Shown here: positions 10,720 to 19,255 of the stretch, piece after piece
Numbering within the stretch: position 1 is the first letter of the stretch
Layout: each line of letters starts with the position of its first letter
Assembly (NCBI RefSeq): GCF_040409815.1
Contig: NZ_CP099959.1
Coordinates: forward strand, 558,001 to 622,000
Length of the DNA: 64,000 bases
From: Polynucleobacter sp. UK-FUSCHL-C3
Lineage (GTDB): Bacteria; Pseudomonadota; Gammaproteobacteria; Burkholderiales; Burkholderiaceae
Direction: 5' to 3'
Translations under genes and position numbers: made by a program
Notes under the pieces: generated by a model
What the model saw: the letters and a program-made list of their open reading frames with translations, nothing else
Databases searched by the model: none
Told to the model about the DNA's origin: nothing

Positions 10720-12468
10720 CTAGGCTTGATCGTTGAGCGCCTCAATCATTAACTGCACGCGCGCCTCTGCATGAAATCGATCGCTGACTAAACGATAGGC
10801 CAGACGAGCTTTTGGGGGAAGGGTTTGGGTGCGGTTAAACCAGACCGCCCCAATAACCGGCGCATGCCCTACCGTTTCCGAATCGAGGACCCTTGGTTTT
10901 AGTTGTAAGCGTAAGTGCTTATCCTTCATGAGGGATTGCTGGAGAACATCAAACTCCCCATAAAAAAGAGGCTCTGGAAAGCCATGACCCCAAATCTCAT
11001 TCATGAGGATGTCGCCGGTCTGCACATTTAATTCTTCAGGGCTTAGTTCGCCATCATGGATACAGCGCCGTTGGAGAAGATCGTCGTTTAAGAGCTCACG
11101 ACTGACCTGTAAAAAGGATTCTTCAAAGAACCCAAAATCGGCCTGCCGAATCGTAAGACCTGCAGCCATAGCATGCCCTCCAAACTTTTGAATGAGAGAA
11201 GGTTTGCGCTTAGAGACCAGATCCAAAGCATCCCGTAAATGAAATCCAGCAATGGAGCGCCCCGATCCTCGCAAAAGCGCTTCACCATCAACCCCCTCTG
11301 CCGGAGCAAAAATAATCGCGGGACGATTAAAGCGCTCCTTTAGACGAGAAGCCACAATACCAACCACTCCTTGATGCCAATTTGGATTCCATAAACAAAG
11401 CGCTGGTCGTTCATCCGTATTAAGATGCGTGAGGTGCGCTAGGGCAGACTCTTGCATTCCCGATTCAATTACCCGGCGCTCACGATTAATCCGGTCTAAT
11501 TCTTGCGCAATCTCCAGAGCGATCTTTGGATCATCACACAGGAGTAGTTGGATACCTAAACTCATATCGGCAAGACGTCCTGCGGCATTAAGTCTTGGCC
11601 CCACGGCAAACCCCAGATCAAACGGGTTTGCCGTTTGGGGATTGCGCCCAGCGACCTCAAACAAGGCAAGGAGTCCAGGCGGCGTAATACCTTGGCGGAT
11701 CCTCTTTAGACCTTGTGATACCAAAATGCGATTATTGCGATCCAGTTGCGCAACATCCGCAACGGTGCCAAGAGCCACAAGCCCTAATAACTGTTCGAGC
11801 TTGGGTTGGGTCTCTGTTGTAAAGATGCCGCGTTGGCGCAGCTCTGCGCGCAGAGCAATTAAGAGATAGAACATGACCCCAACACCGGCAAGCACTTTAC
11901 TCTGAAAACCACATTGGGGTTGATTGGGGTTCACAATGGCTAGGGCATTGGGTAATTGCTCGCTTGGTAAATGATGATCGGTCACGAGCACATCCATGCC
12001 ATGCTCTTTGGCATAGTCAATTCCTGCATGACTGGCAATTCCGTTATCGACCGTAATGAGTAAAGAGGGTTTGGGAGTCTGCTCTTTTGCTAGATCGATC
12101 ACTTCAGGCGTTAAGCCGTATCCCATCGTAAAGCGGTTGGGTACTAAAAAATCAATTTGCTTGGATGATGCACCAAGCATCTTCAAACCACGAATACCCA
12201 CAGCGCAGGCTGTGGCACCGTCGCAATCATAGTCGGCGACAATCAGCATCTGACGTTGATCACGTATTGCATCAGCTAAGATCTTGGCGGCATCCTCGCA
12301 ATGTAAGAGGGTATTGGGTGGTAAGAGATACTTGAGCTCTAAGCCAAGTTCATCAACACTTTCTACACCCCGTGCGGCGTAGAGTCTTGCTAAGAGGGGA
12401 TGTAACTCACCTGACGCAAGAGTCTTCGCAATCTCTGACGAATACGGCCTTTGGCTAAAGATACTCAC
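10720..12468 (-). CDS. recJ: Single-stranded-DNA-specific 5'-3' exonuclease RecJ
   Basis: A DHH-family exonuclease acting in RecF-pathway recombination, mismatch repair and base excision repair. Catalytic motifs are ADYDCDGA, TVDNGIASHAG and VTDHHLP; the DHHA1 domain shows GSGRSIAGFHLRDAL and KFGGHAMAAGL. I place the start at GTG 12468, which overlaps the upstream gene's TGA by four bases (GTGA) and has GGAAGAG about eight bases before it, giving 582 residues, near the E. coli 577. TTG 12510 and ATG 12486 are in-frame alternatives. It is coupled to the RpfE-like gene before it and followed by prfB. Confidence 0.95.
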   Translation of the reverse strand: MSIFSQRPYSSEIAKTLASGELHPLLARLYAARGVESVDELGLELKYLLPPNTLLHCEDAAKILADAIRDQRQMLIVADYDCDGATACAVGIRGLKMLGASSKQIDFLVPNRFTMGYGLTPEVIDLAKEQTPKPSLLITVDNGIASHAGIDYAKEHGMDVLVTDHHLPSEQLPNALAIVNPNQPQCGFQSKVLAGVGVMFYLLIALRAELRQRGIFTTETQPKLEQLLGLVALGTVADVAQLDRNNRILVSQGLKRIRQGITPPGLLALFEVAGRNPQTANPFDLGFAVGPRLNAAGRLADMSLGIQLLLCDDPKIALEIAQELDRINRERRVIESGMQESALAHLTHLNTDERPALCLWNPNWHQGVVGIVASRLKERFNRPAIIFAPAEGVDGEALLRGSGRSIAGFHLRDALDLVSKRKPSLIQKFGGHAMAAGLTIRQADFGFFEESFLQVSRELLNDDLLQRRCIHDGELSPEELNVQTGDILMNEIWGHGFPEPLFYGEFDVLQQSLMKDKHLRLQLKPRVLDSETVGHAPVIGAVWFNRTQTLPPKARLAYRLVSDRFHAEARVQLMIEALNDQA

Positions 12469-13397
12469 GCGTTGAGCTCTTCCCATGTGGGAACTTTGGA
12501 TTTTCGCCAAAAGGCGAGCGGGTGAGCGCGAAAATCGTCCGAGGCAAAGCGACGCTTACGAACTGATTTTGGAAAATCAATTACCTCAAGGACTAGATCG
12601 TGATCGAGCAACATCTGATAAATGGCAGGCCACATCTGTTTTGCCTGACGATGGTAAATCAAGGTGTTCTCCGCGAGATCCTCCCAGCAAGAGATGGGGT
12701 CGCTCATGCATACCAAGGAATGATTGTGTGCCACACGAGGCATCCACGCTTGATCACTAATGACCTTTTGGGCGATCTTGAGTTCGTGGGCCAAATGCAC
12801 ATCGTGTTGATAACTAATGCCGCTTAGCCAAATGGAATTAATGGTGGGCAGTCCCTGCTCACTTCTCGCTTGATTGATGGGATGAATATGCCAGCGTATT
12901 TGGACTTCGTTTTGGATTTGGCGCCAGCGTTTGGCTAAACCGACTACTCGTGTATCTTTGGGTAGCCACCAGTCAATGTTGCGACCTTGTGCTTGCGCAG
13001 CACTATGCGTATGCAGTGTTTTAAATCCCTCGGTTTTACCTAACCACTGAAAGGGCGCGACTTGTGTCAGAGGTCCCAAACCTTCTTCACTAAAAATAGC
13101 ACTGGCTTCGTTCATCAGTTGTGAAAGATCTTCTTGGGCGATCTGAAAAGGATCGAGTTGAAGCAGCACGAGATGATCGCGGGTTGCATGAAGATGAACT
13201 GGCTCAATGCAGATGCGTTGGAGATTGTCGGATTCTGGGCCTGCCAGAGCTCCAGCCAGTGGAAATGACTCACCCAGAAGGTATTGCTCACGGGCTAAGC
13301 CATTGCCCACTAAGGCAATAGACTCGTCATCGAGTTTGTTTTCGCCATGAAGCAAAAGCATGAGATGTTTAGGCATACCCTCAATTTTAGGTGGCAT
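12465..13397 (-). CDS. RpfE-like conserved protein, function unknown
   Basis: A 310-residue soluble protein without signal peptide or membrane segment. I recognise it by context and general similarity as the family next to recJ in Xanthomonas (RpfE), sometimes annotated as a phosphoglycerate-mutase-like protein; recJ, prfB and lysS also lie in the Xanthomonas rpf region. The C-terminal half is His- and Trp-rich (LAHELKIAQ, AHNHSLV, WEDLAENTLIYH). The start could be ATG 13397 or ATG 13376 (MPKHLML). Its TGA overlaps the recJ GTG. No biochemical function can be assigned from the sequence. Confidence 0.7.
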   Translation of the reverse strand: MPPKIEGMPKHLMLLLHGENKLDDESIALVGNGLAREQYLLGESFPLAGALAGPESDNLQRICIEPVHLHATRDHLVLLQLDPFQIAQEDLSQLMNEASAIFSEEGLGPLTQVAPFQWLGKTEGFKTLHTHSAAQAQGRNIDWWLPKDTRVVGLAKRWRQIQNEVQIRWHIHPINQARSEQGLPTINSIWLSGISYQHDVHLAHELKIAQKVISDQAWMPRVAHNHSLVCMSDPISCWEDLAENTLIYHRQAKQMWPAIYQMLLDHDLVLEVIDFPKSVRKRRFASDDFRAHPLAFWRKSKVPTWEELNA

Positions 13398-13444
13398 TTG
13401 CGAGAGTTGCCCAGTAGGGGCTTGTGATTCACTAAACTGTGGGT

Positions 13445-14707
13445 ATGTGGAAGATTCCGATTGAACTTGAGATTGGCCTAAAGTACACGCGCTCTAGACG
13501 CCGTAAGGCTGTAAGCCAACGTGATGGCTTTTTATCCTTTATATCGGGGATCTCGATGGCGGGGATTGCTTTGGGCGTTGCTGCCTTAATTGTGGTGCTC
13601 TCGGTGATGAACGGCTTTCAAAAAGAAGTGCGTGATCGGATGCTCTCCGTACTTTCTCATATTGAAATCACTTCACCTGCTGGTTTAGCCAACTGGGAAT
13701 CGGTATCTGAGAAGCTATCGGGCCAAACTCACGTTCTTGGCGTCGCACCCATGGTGAGTTCCCAAGGGCTCTTATCGCGTGGCGAGTCCATGCGAGGCGT
13801 CGCTCTTCGTGGCGTTGCCCCAGAGCTGGAGGGCAAGGTCTCTGATCTTCCCAAACAATTTGTGGCGGGCTCGATGAATGATTTAAAGCCGGGCCAATTT
13901 GGTGTGGTGCTAGGCGCTCAATTAGCGGGCACGCTTGGAGTGCGCATTGGTGATCGAGTGAGCCTATTAGTACCCGAAGGCGATTTAACCCCAGCGGGTA
14001 TGATGCCGCGCATGCGGACTTTGCAGGTCGTTGGCATTATTGATAGTGGTCATTATGAATACGACAGTACATTGACCATCATGCATTGGCGGGATGCCGC
14101 CGCACTGTTACGCATGTCCGATCCAACGGGATTAAGGGTGAAGGTCGATGATATGCAAAGAGCGCCAGAGATCGCAGTGAAATTAGCGCAGGTGGTACCT
14201 CAAGCATTATGGGTGAGTGATTGGTCGCGCTCCAATCGCAATTGGTTTGCAGCAGTTCAGACCGAAAAAAAAATGATGTTCATTATTCTGACCTTGATCA
14301 TCGCGGTCGCTGCCTTTAATCTTGTTTCCACTCTCGTGATGACCGTAACCGATAAACAAGCTGATATTGCGATCTTACGTACCATGGGAGCAAGTGCTGG
14401 TTTGGTCCAACGCATCTTTTTAGTTCAGGGATTGGCAATTGGACTATTGGGTAGTCTATCGGGCGTGGTATTTGGTTTATTAATAGCGCTTAATATTGAT
14501 GTGATTGTTCCGTTCATTGAAGCTCTCTTTCGGGTTCAGTTCTTACCTCGTGATATTTATTTCATTAGCCAGTTGCCATCCGATGTTCGTTTTGATGATG
14601 TACTCACAGTCGGTGTGATGGCTTTTGTTCTTTCCATTCTCGCTACTATTTATCCCAGTAGAAGAGCGGCTCAGGTAAAGCCAGCCGAGGCCTTGCGCTA
14701 TGAATAA
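13445..14707 (+). CDS. lolC: Lipoprotein-releasing ABC transporter permease (LolC/LolE/LolF type)
   Basis: The inner-membrane part of the Lol machine that extracts outer-membrane lipoproteins and passes them to LolA. One N-terminal membrane segment (about 30-50), a large periplasmic domain (about 50-275), then three C-terminal segments (about 280-415) form the MacB/FtsX-type fold. The N-terminus carries the family signature GLKYTRSRRR. Only one permease precedes lolD, so it probably works as a LolF-type homodimer, unlike the LolC/LolE heterodimer of E. coli. GTG 13439 is also in frame, but ATG 13445 is more plausible. Its last eight bases overlap lolD. Confidence 0.92.
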   Translation: MWKIPIELEIGLKYTRSRRRKAVSQRDGFLSFISGISMAGIALGVAALIVVLSVMNGFQKEVRDRMLSVLSHIEITSPAGLANWESVSEKLSGQTHVLGVAPMVSSQGLLSRGESMRGVALRGVAPELEGKVSDLPKQFVAGSMNDLKPGQFGVVLGAQLAGTLGVRIGDRVSLLVPEGDLTPAGMMPRMRTLQVVGIIDSGHYEYDSTLTIMHWRDAAALLRMSDPTGLRVKVDDMQRAPEIAVKLAQVVPQALWVSDWSRSNRNWFAAVQTEKKMMFIILTLIIAVAAFNLVSTLVMTVTDKQADIAILRTMGASAGLVQRIFLVQGLAIGLLGSLSGVVFGLLIALNIDVIVPFIEALFRVQFLPRDIYFISQLPSDVRFDDVLTVGVMAFVLSILATIYPSRRAAQVKPAEALRYE

Positions 14708-15398
14708 ATCCACTAATCCTGTATTACGTGCTACAGGACTTGCCAAAACCTATGGCGCTGGAGCGACCGCAGTAGAGGTCCTAAAGTCTGTTGATCTGGA
14801 GTTAGATTGCGCTGAGAAAGTGGCGATTGTGGGCTCCTCGGGATCAGGCAAGAGCACCTTATTGCATTTGCTAGGCGGATTGGATACTGCCACCTCTGGT
14901 GAGGTGCAAATGGGTGGCCAGGTGATTAATCGCCTAAGTCCCAAAGAACTCGATCAATTACGCAATCATCACCTAGGCTTTGTGTATCAGTTTCATCATC
15001 TACTCGATGAGTTGACTGCGATCGAGAACGTTGCTCTGCCGCTTCGTATTCGAGGTTTGGATCAGGGCGAGTCCCATGCGCAAGCAAAAATACTTCTTGA
15101 AGCGGTGGGGCTTAGTCAACGTTTAATGCATACCCCAGCCGAGTTATCGGGTGGCGAGCGTCAACGCGTTGCTGTAGCTAGAGCCTTGGTAGGCAAACCC
15201 GATTGTGTCTTAGCCGATGAGCCTACCGGTAATTTAGATACCGAGACCGCCGACCGTGTCTTTGATTTAATGCTTGAGATTGCCCGCCAACAAGGTACAG
15301 CATTTTTGATTGTGACCCACGACCCGATTCGTGCTAAGCGGTGTGATCGTATTTTGCATCTAGAGCGCGGTGTTCTAAAGCCATTTAGTGGTTTGTAA
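14700..15398 (+). CDS. lolD: Lipoprotein-releasing ABC transporter ATPase LolD
   Basis: The ATPase that powers lipoprotein extraction with the permease encoded just upstream. Walker A is GSSGSGKST (about 43-51), the signature is LSGGERQR (about 148-155), and Walker B with the catalytic Glu is CVLADEPTGNLD. The start overlaps the permease stop by eight bases, indicating coupled translation. Confidence 0.95.
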   Translation: MNKSTNPVLRATGLAKTYGAGATAVEVLKSVDLELDCAEKVAIVGSSGSGKSTLLHLLGGLDTATSGEVQMGGQVINRLSPKELDQLRNHHLGFVYQFHHLLDELTAIENVALPLRIRGLDQGESHAQAKILLEAVGLSQRLMHTPAELSGGERQRVAVARALVGKPDCVLADEPTGNLDTETADRVFDLMLEIARQQGTAFLIVTHDPIRAKRCDRILHLERGVLKPFSGL

Positions 15399-15402
15399 AA
15401 GC

Positions 15403-16215
15403 ATGTGGCTTGATACACATTGCCACCTAGACGCCCCTGAGTTTTTAACTGATTTAGGGCAAATTATTGAGAATGCGCGCGCTGCCGGTGTTCGGGGAAT
15501 ACTATTACCTTCGGTGCAAGCGAATGATTTTGTAGCGGTTAAAGAGTTGGTACATACCTACAAAGATCGCATTCCGTATTTAGTCTATACCTTGGGTATT
15601 CATCCCCTTTATACCGATCGGGCTAAAGAAGAGGATTTAAAGACCTTAGATCAAGCGGTGACAGAGGCTCTTGATGATCCGCATTTTGTGGGTATTGGTG
15701 AGATTGGCCTGGATTATTTTGTACCCGATTTAGATCCGCATCGACAGGCATTCTTTTTTGATGCGCAATTAGATCTTGCTCAGAAAAAGAACCTGCCCGT
15801 GATCCTGCATGTGCGTCGCTCCCAAGACATGATTTTAAAAGCCTTACGTCAACGCTCTTTATCCGGTGGCATTGCCCATGCGTTTAATGGAAGTCATCAG
15901 CAAGCGGAACAATTTATCGACCTAGGATTTAAATTAGGCTTTGGGGGTGCGGCGACCTATGAGCGCGCTTTACAAATCAGGCGTCTCTTAAAAGAACTGC
16001 CGCTCGAGGCGATTGTGACGGAGACCGATTCGCCTGACATTCCACCGGCCTGGTTAAAAGATGAGCCGGTGCGTCGTAATGAGCCTGCTTATTTGCCCCG
16101 CATCGCTCAAGTCTTAGCTGGTCTTCGGGGTATTGCCGAGCGCGATCTCGCGGATGCGGTTATCCAAAATGCCAGTGTGGCATTGCCTCGCTGGGGCCAA
16201 CTACTAACCGAATAG
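15403..16215 (+). CDS. tatD: TatD-family metal-dependent hydrolase
   Basis: A TIM-barrel deoxyribonuclease-type hydrolase. Metal ligands are visible in DTHCHLD at the N-terminus, Glu in GEIGLDYF, His in ILHVRRS, His in IAHAFNG and Asp in TETDSPD. The ATG at 15403 places DTHCHLD at residues 3-9, as usual; a GTG at 15388 would overlap lolD and adds nothing conserved. I cannot tell the paralogues TatD, YcfH and YjjV apart with certainty. It follows lolD by four bases and ends the lol run. Confidence 0.88.
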   Translation: MWLDTHCHLDAPEFLTDLGQIIENARAAGVRGILLPSVQANDFVAVKELVHTYKDRIPYLVYTLGIHPLYTDRAKEEDLKTLDQAVTEALDDPHFVGIGEIGLDYFVPDLDPHRQAFFFDAQLDLAQKKNLPVILHVRRSQDMILKALRQRSLSGGIAHAFNGSHQQAEQFIDLGFKLGFGGAATYERALQIRRLLKELPLEAIVTETDSPDIPPAWLKDEPVRRNEPAYLPRIAQVLAGLRGIAERDLADAVIQNASVALPRWGQLLTE

Positions 16216-16272
16216 CGAGCTGCGTTTAGATATAACGTTTGGATACGTAAGTTGCAAGACGAGTATGTACTC

Positions 16273-16389
16273 ATGGCCCACCGACGCTTACAGGTGACGC
16301 CGCCGAATACCTTTGAGAATATCGTGCTCCCCCATGAGATTCCGAAAGTGGTCGTTGGAAAAAACGAAATGCCAGATTCTCCAGATTAA
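16273..16389 (+). CDS. Possible small ORF downstream of tatD
   Basis: A 38-codon ORF, MAHRRLQVTP to the end NEMPDSPD, in the same frame as tatD. The frame stays open from just after the tatD TAG (16213-16215) to the TAA at 16389. Codon use resembles the neighbours. The only Shine-Dalgarno candidate is a weak GACGAG about eight bases before the ATG. It could be a real small protein, an in-frame extension reached by readthrough of the tatD stop, or the degraded tail of a lost gene. I do not recognise the peptide. Confidence 0.3.
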   Translation: MAHRRLQVTPPNTFENIVLPHEIPKVVVGKNEMPDSPD

Positions 16390-16458
16390 TCAAGCACTTC
16401 CTGATTTTGGTCTGATGTAATTTGTAGCATATGGCATGCAGTTTTGCGTGTCATGCAA

Positions 16459-16487
16459 TTTTCTTTAACAATTAAAGTTGCCGATAA
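16459..16487 (+). other. boxA-like, rRNA-leader-like sequence
   Basis: TTTTCTTTAACAATTAA (16459-16475) is close to the boxA antitermination element of rRNA operons (core CTTTAACA), and is followed five bases later by GCCGATAA (16480-16487), a string I recall from betaproteobacterial 16S leaders at the same relative place. No rRNA gene follows in the window. It may be a relic of an rrn leader, part of an unrecognised short transcript, or chance in AT-rich DNA. Confidence 0.35.
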
Positions 16488-16517
16488 ACCACCCCCAAGC
16501 GCAATGCTTGGGGTGGT
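16488..16517. other. Strong intergenic hairpin
   Basis: Arms at 16488-16500 (ACCACCCCCAAGC) and 16506-16517 (GCTTGGGGTGGT) pair over 12 bp with one bulged C and a five-base loop (GCAAT). No long T-tract follows on either strand, so it is not a standard intrinsic terminator. It lies between the boxA-like segment and the tRNA terminator, and could be a transcript-end stem, a processing site or a dispersed palindromic repeat. Confidence 0.6.
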
Positions 16518-16581
16518 CTGCTCCCAAGTTCTTTGTGCTTGCTCTTATGTTTTAAAAACAGCAGGGCGATCCATTGCCAAA

Positions 16582-16620
16582 ATAAAAAAAGGGTTTGACG
16601 CACAGTGCGATCAAACCCTT
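16582..16620 (-). terminator. Intrinsic terminator of the tRNA-fMet gene
   Basis: Read on the minus strand, arms AAGGGTTTGA (16620-16611) and TCAAACCCTT (16598-16589) enclose an inner CGCAC/GTGCG stem. A run of seven T (16590-16584) follows. It starts nine bases after the tRNA CCA end, so it is well placed to end the tRNA transcript. Confidence 0.85.
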
Positions 16621-16628
16621 TAGATGTT

Positions 16629-16705
16629 TGGTTGCGGGGATAGGATTTGAACCTATGACCTTCGGGTTATGAGCCCGACGAGCTGCCAGACTGCTCCACC
16701 CCGCG
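16629..16705 (-). tRNA. Initiator tRNA-fMet (CAT)
   Basis: A 77-nt tRNA on the minus strand with 5' end CGCGGGG at 16705 and encoded CCA at 16631-16629. The initiator hallmarks are a C1-A72 mismatch at the acceptor end and three consecutive G-C pairs in the anticodon stem (TCGGGCTCATAACCCGA). The anticodon is CAT. It closely resembles E. coli tRNA-fMet as recalled. It is a single-gene transcript with its own promoter and terminator. Confidence 0.97.
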
Positions 16706-16717
16706 TCTGAGCCTTAG

Positions 16718-16746
16718 ATTCTAGCATTTTTATGCCCCAATGTCGA
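16718..16746 (-). promoter_or_regulatory. Promoter of the tRNA-fMet gene
   Basis: On the minus strand, -35 TCGACA (16746-16741, 5 of 6 to consensus), a 17-bp spacer, and -10 TAGAAT (16723-16718, 5 of 6) preceded by an extended TGC. Transcription would start a few bases before the mature tRNA 5' end at 16705. Confidence 0.8.
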
Positions 16747-16816
16747 GCAAAGCTCTAGATAGCAGGCCCTTACGGGCGTATCATATGGTCTTTGGTCACT
16801 TCTTTGCATCTATCCA

Positions 16817-18757
16817 ATGACAATTAGTAATCCAGAGTATTCCAATTCATCGCTTCTAAAGCCCGTTGATATTCACGGCCCTGATCACCACACCAAAAAA
16901 AGTCTACCCGCAGTAATGTTGGCCGCTATTGGCGTGGTCTTTGGTGACATTGGTACGAGCCCACTCTACGCATTAAAAGAATGTTTTGATCCCAAGCATG
17001 GCATTCCATTCTCGGTCGAGGCGCTCTATGGGGTCATCTCCATGATGATTTGGGCACTCTTTATTGTGGTGACCTTTAAGTACGTCTTTTTTGTGATGCG
17101 TGCCGACAATAAAGGTGAGGGTGGAGTACTTTCTCTTATGGCGCTTGCCCTGCGCTCAATTAAGAGTGGCACTCGGCAATATTTTGTGATTATGGTCTTA
17201 GGGATGTTGGGTGCTTGTATGTTGCTTGGCGAGTCGGTTATCACCCCGGCAATTTCGGTACTCTCAGCGGTGGAAGGTATTTCGATTGCCACCCCGCAAT
17301 TGGCTAATGCGGTGATTCCAATATCAGTCATTATTTTGATCGCGTTATTTGTGATTCAAAAATACGGGACTGCAGCCGTCGGTAAGTGGTTTGGACCCAT
17401 CACCTTTGTTTGGTTTATTACCTTGGCCATTTTGGGTCTCATGAATATTGGTAAAGCCCCAGAAATTATTTACGCATTTAATCCGCTCTACGCAATTAAT
17501 TTTGTGATCGATTACCCGCTAACGGCATACATCGTGATGGGTGCGGTAGTGCTTGTAGTCACCGGGGTAGAAGCTCTTTATCTGGATATGGGTCATTTTG
17601 GGCGCAATCCAGTGCGCTATGCATGGCTTCTTATCGTCTTGCCTTGCTTACTGATTAATTACTTGGGCCAAGGTGCAGTCTTAATTGCGAACCCCGCAGC
17701 TGCTGCAAACCCTTTTTATTTAATGGTACCGGAATGGGCTTTGTGGCCAGTAGTTGCTTTGGCTACTGCCGCAACCGTAATCGCATCCCAGGCGGTGATC
17801 TCCGGCGCATTCTCGCTCGTGAACCAAGGCATCTTGCTTGGCTTTATGCCCCGCATGAATATTTTGCACACCTCGGATTCTGAGCGTGGTCAGATTTATA
17901 TTCCCGCTGTTAATTGGGCACTCTTAATTATGGTGATTGTGACCGTCATGGAATTTGGTGAATCGGTCAACCTAGCCGCCGCGTATGGAATATCGGTGAG
18001 CTCCACCATGTTGATTACCACCATTCTATTAAGTATCGTGATGCGCCGTGAGTGGCATATCAATCCATTCATCATTGGGTTTTTAATTATTAGCTTCTTT
18101 GTGATTGATCTCGCGTTTTGGACTGCAACCCTCATTAAGATTAAAGATGGTGGTTGGTATCCATTAGCGCTCGGACTCTTGATATTTACTTGCATCATTA
18201 CCTGGTATCGCGGTCGGCAATTACTCAGAGATAAATTGATTAAAGAGTCAATCCCGCTGGAGATGTTTATTAAAAATCTTCTGCAACATCCACCCCATCG
18301 GGTAGAGGGTACTGCCGTGTTCTTAACACCGCACATTGATTTCGTACCAGCAGCGATGCTCCATAATCTCAAACACAATCATGTGATGCATCAGCGGATT
18401 TTCTTTTTAAAGCTCAGCACCTGGGATGTTCCTTTTGTACGGGACGATGAGCGTTTGTCCTTAAACGATTTGGGTGGCAATGTGTATGTGGTGCGCTATG
18501 TCCATGGTTTTAAAGAGACCCCTGATATCAATAAAGTGATTGAGCTAATTAGCAAACAATACAATCTTCCATTTGATCTGATGGATACCACCTTCTTCTT
18601 GGCACGCGATGCGATTACTCCTGCAAAATCTCCAGGAATGGCCGTGTGGCGTGAGCGTTTATTTGCCACCATGATGCAAAACGCAGCAAAGCCATCTGAT
18701 TTTTATAACATTCCAGCCAATCGCTTAGTAGAGCTTGGTGCCAAAGTTGAGATTTGA
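16817..18757 (+). CDS. kup: Low-affinity potassium uptake protein Kup
   Basis: A KUP/HAK/KT potassium-proton symporter of the inner membrane. The N-terminal signature GVVFGDIGTSPLYALKE (about 38-54) is intact. About twelve hydrophobic segments fill residues 30-450, followed by a cytoplasmic C-terminal domain (about 460-646). The length of 646 is close to E. coli Kup (622). It diverges from the tRNA-fMet gene. Its TGA overlaps a possible TTG start of the next gene. Confidence 0.96.
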   Translation: MTISNPEYSNSSLLKPVDIHGPDHHTKKSLPAVMLAAIGVVFGDIGTSPLYALKECFDPKHGIPFSVEALYGVISMMIWALFIVVTFKYVFFVMRADNKGEGGVLSLMALALRSIKSGTRQYFVIMVLGMLGACMLLGESVITPAISVLSAVEGISIATPQLANAVIPISVIILIALFVIQKYGTAAVGKWFGPITFVWFITLAILGLMNIGKAPEIIYAFNPLYAINFVIDYPLTAYIVMGAVVLVVTGVEALYLDMGHFGRNPVRYAWLLIVLPCLLINYLGQGAVLIANPAAAANPFYLMVPEWALWPVVALATAATVIASQAVISGAFSLVNQGILLGFMPRMNILHTSDSERGQIYIPAVNWALLIMVIVTVMEFGESVNLAAAYGISVSSTMLITTILLSIVMRREWHINPFIIGFLIISFFVIDLAFWTATLIKIKDGGWYPLALGLLIFTCIITWYRGRQLLRDKLIKESIPLEMFIKNLLQHPPHRVEGTAVFLTPHIDFVPAAMLHNLKHNHVMHQRIFFLKLSTWDVPFVRDDERLSLNDLGGNVYVVRYVHGFKETPDINKVIELISKQYNLPFDLMDTTFFLARDAITPAKSPGMAVWRERLFATMMQNAAKPSDFYNIPANRLVELGAKVEI

Positions 18758-19251
18758 AATTGATCAAGTATTTTTCTCTTGCATTACTAGCGCCATGGGT
18801 ACTTTTTTCTACACTTAGCCATGCTGCCACCAATGATCAATTGGAGCTTGAACGTTTAAATCAGATTGAGGAAGAGCTCACTCTCCAACGAGAATGGGCT
18901 GACTATCGTTGGAAGAAAACAAACTCTGAGTGTTATGCCAAGTTTTTTGTGAACTCGTGCCTGCAAGATGCGCGCGCTAAATATCGTCGTGAAATTGACC
19001 CGATTCGCGCCCAAGAGGTTTTACTCAATGATAATCAACGCATTCTTCGGGACCGAATTAAAACTCAGCGAGATGCTGAGCGTGCCGCTGAGCGCTCCGA
19101 TCCAAAGCGTGCCCAAGAACGTGCTGATAACGAGAAAGCATTCCAACAGAAACAAAAAGAGGCTGCCGCACGTGCTGCGGATCTTGAGGAACGCCGTAAA
19201 GATGCCCCACGCCGCGCCCAAGAGAATAAATCTGGTGTGAAGTTAGATTAG
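18754..19251 (+). CDS. Predicted secreted coiled-coil protein, function unknown
   Basis: A 165-residue protein with a signal peptide (hydrophobic core FSLALLAPWVLFSTL, cleavage likely after SHA near residue 24). The mature part is highly charged, rich in Arg, Glu, Lys and Ala, and very probably a long helix or coiled coil. Two cysteines (SECYAKFFVNSCLQ) could form a disulfide. The start is a TTG overlapping the kup stop (TTGA); a second TTG is two codons on. Similar short periplasmic proteins occur in betaproteobacteria, but I know no function. It sits between kup and radA. Confidence 0.7.
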   Translation: MKLIKYFSLALLAPWVLFSTLSHAATNDQLELERLNQIEEELTLQREWADYRWKKTNSECYAKFFVNSCLQDARAKYRREIDPIRAQEVLLNDNQRILRDRIKTQRDAERAAERSDPKRAQERADNEKAFQQKQKEAAARAADLEERRKDAPRRAQENKSGVKLD

Positions 19252-19255
19252 ATCT

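Noticed and set aside
16629..16705. Elongator tRNA-Met
   Set aside because: The C1-A72 mismatch and three G-C pairs in the anticodon stem mark it as the initiator.
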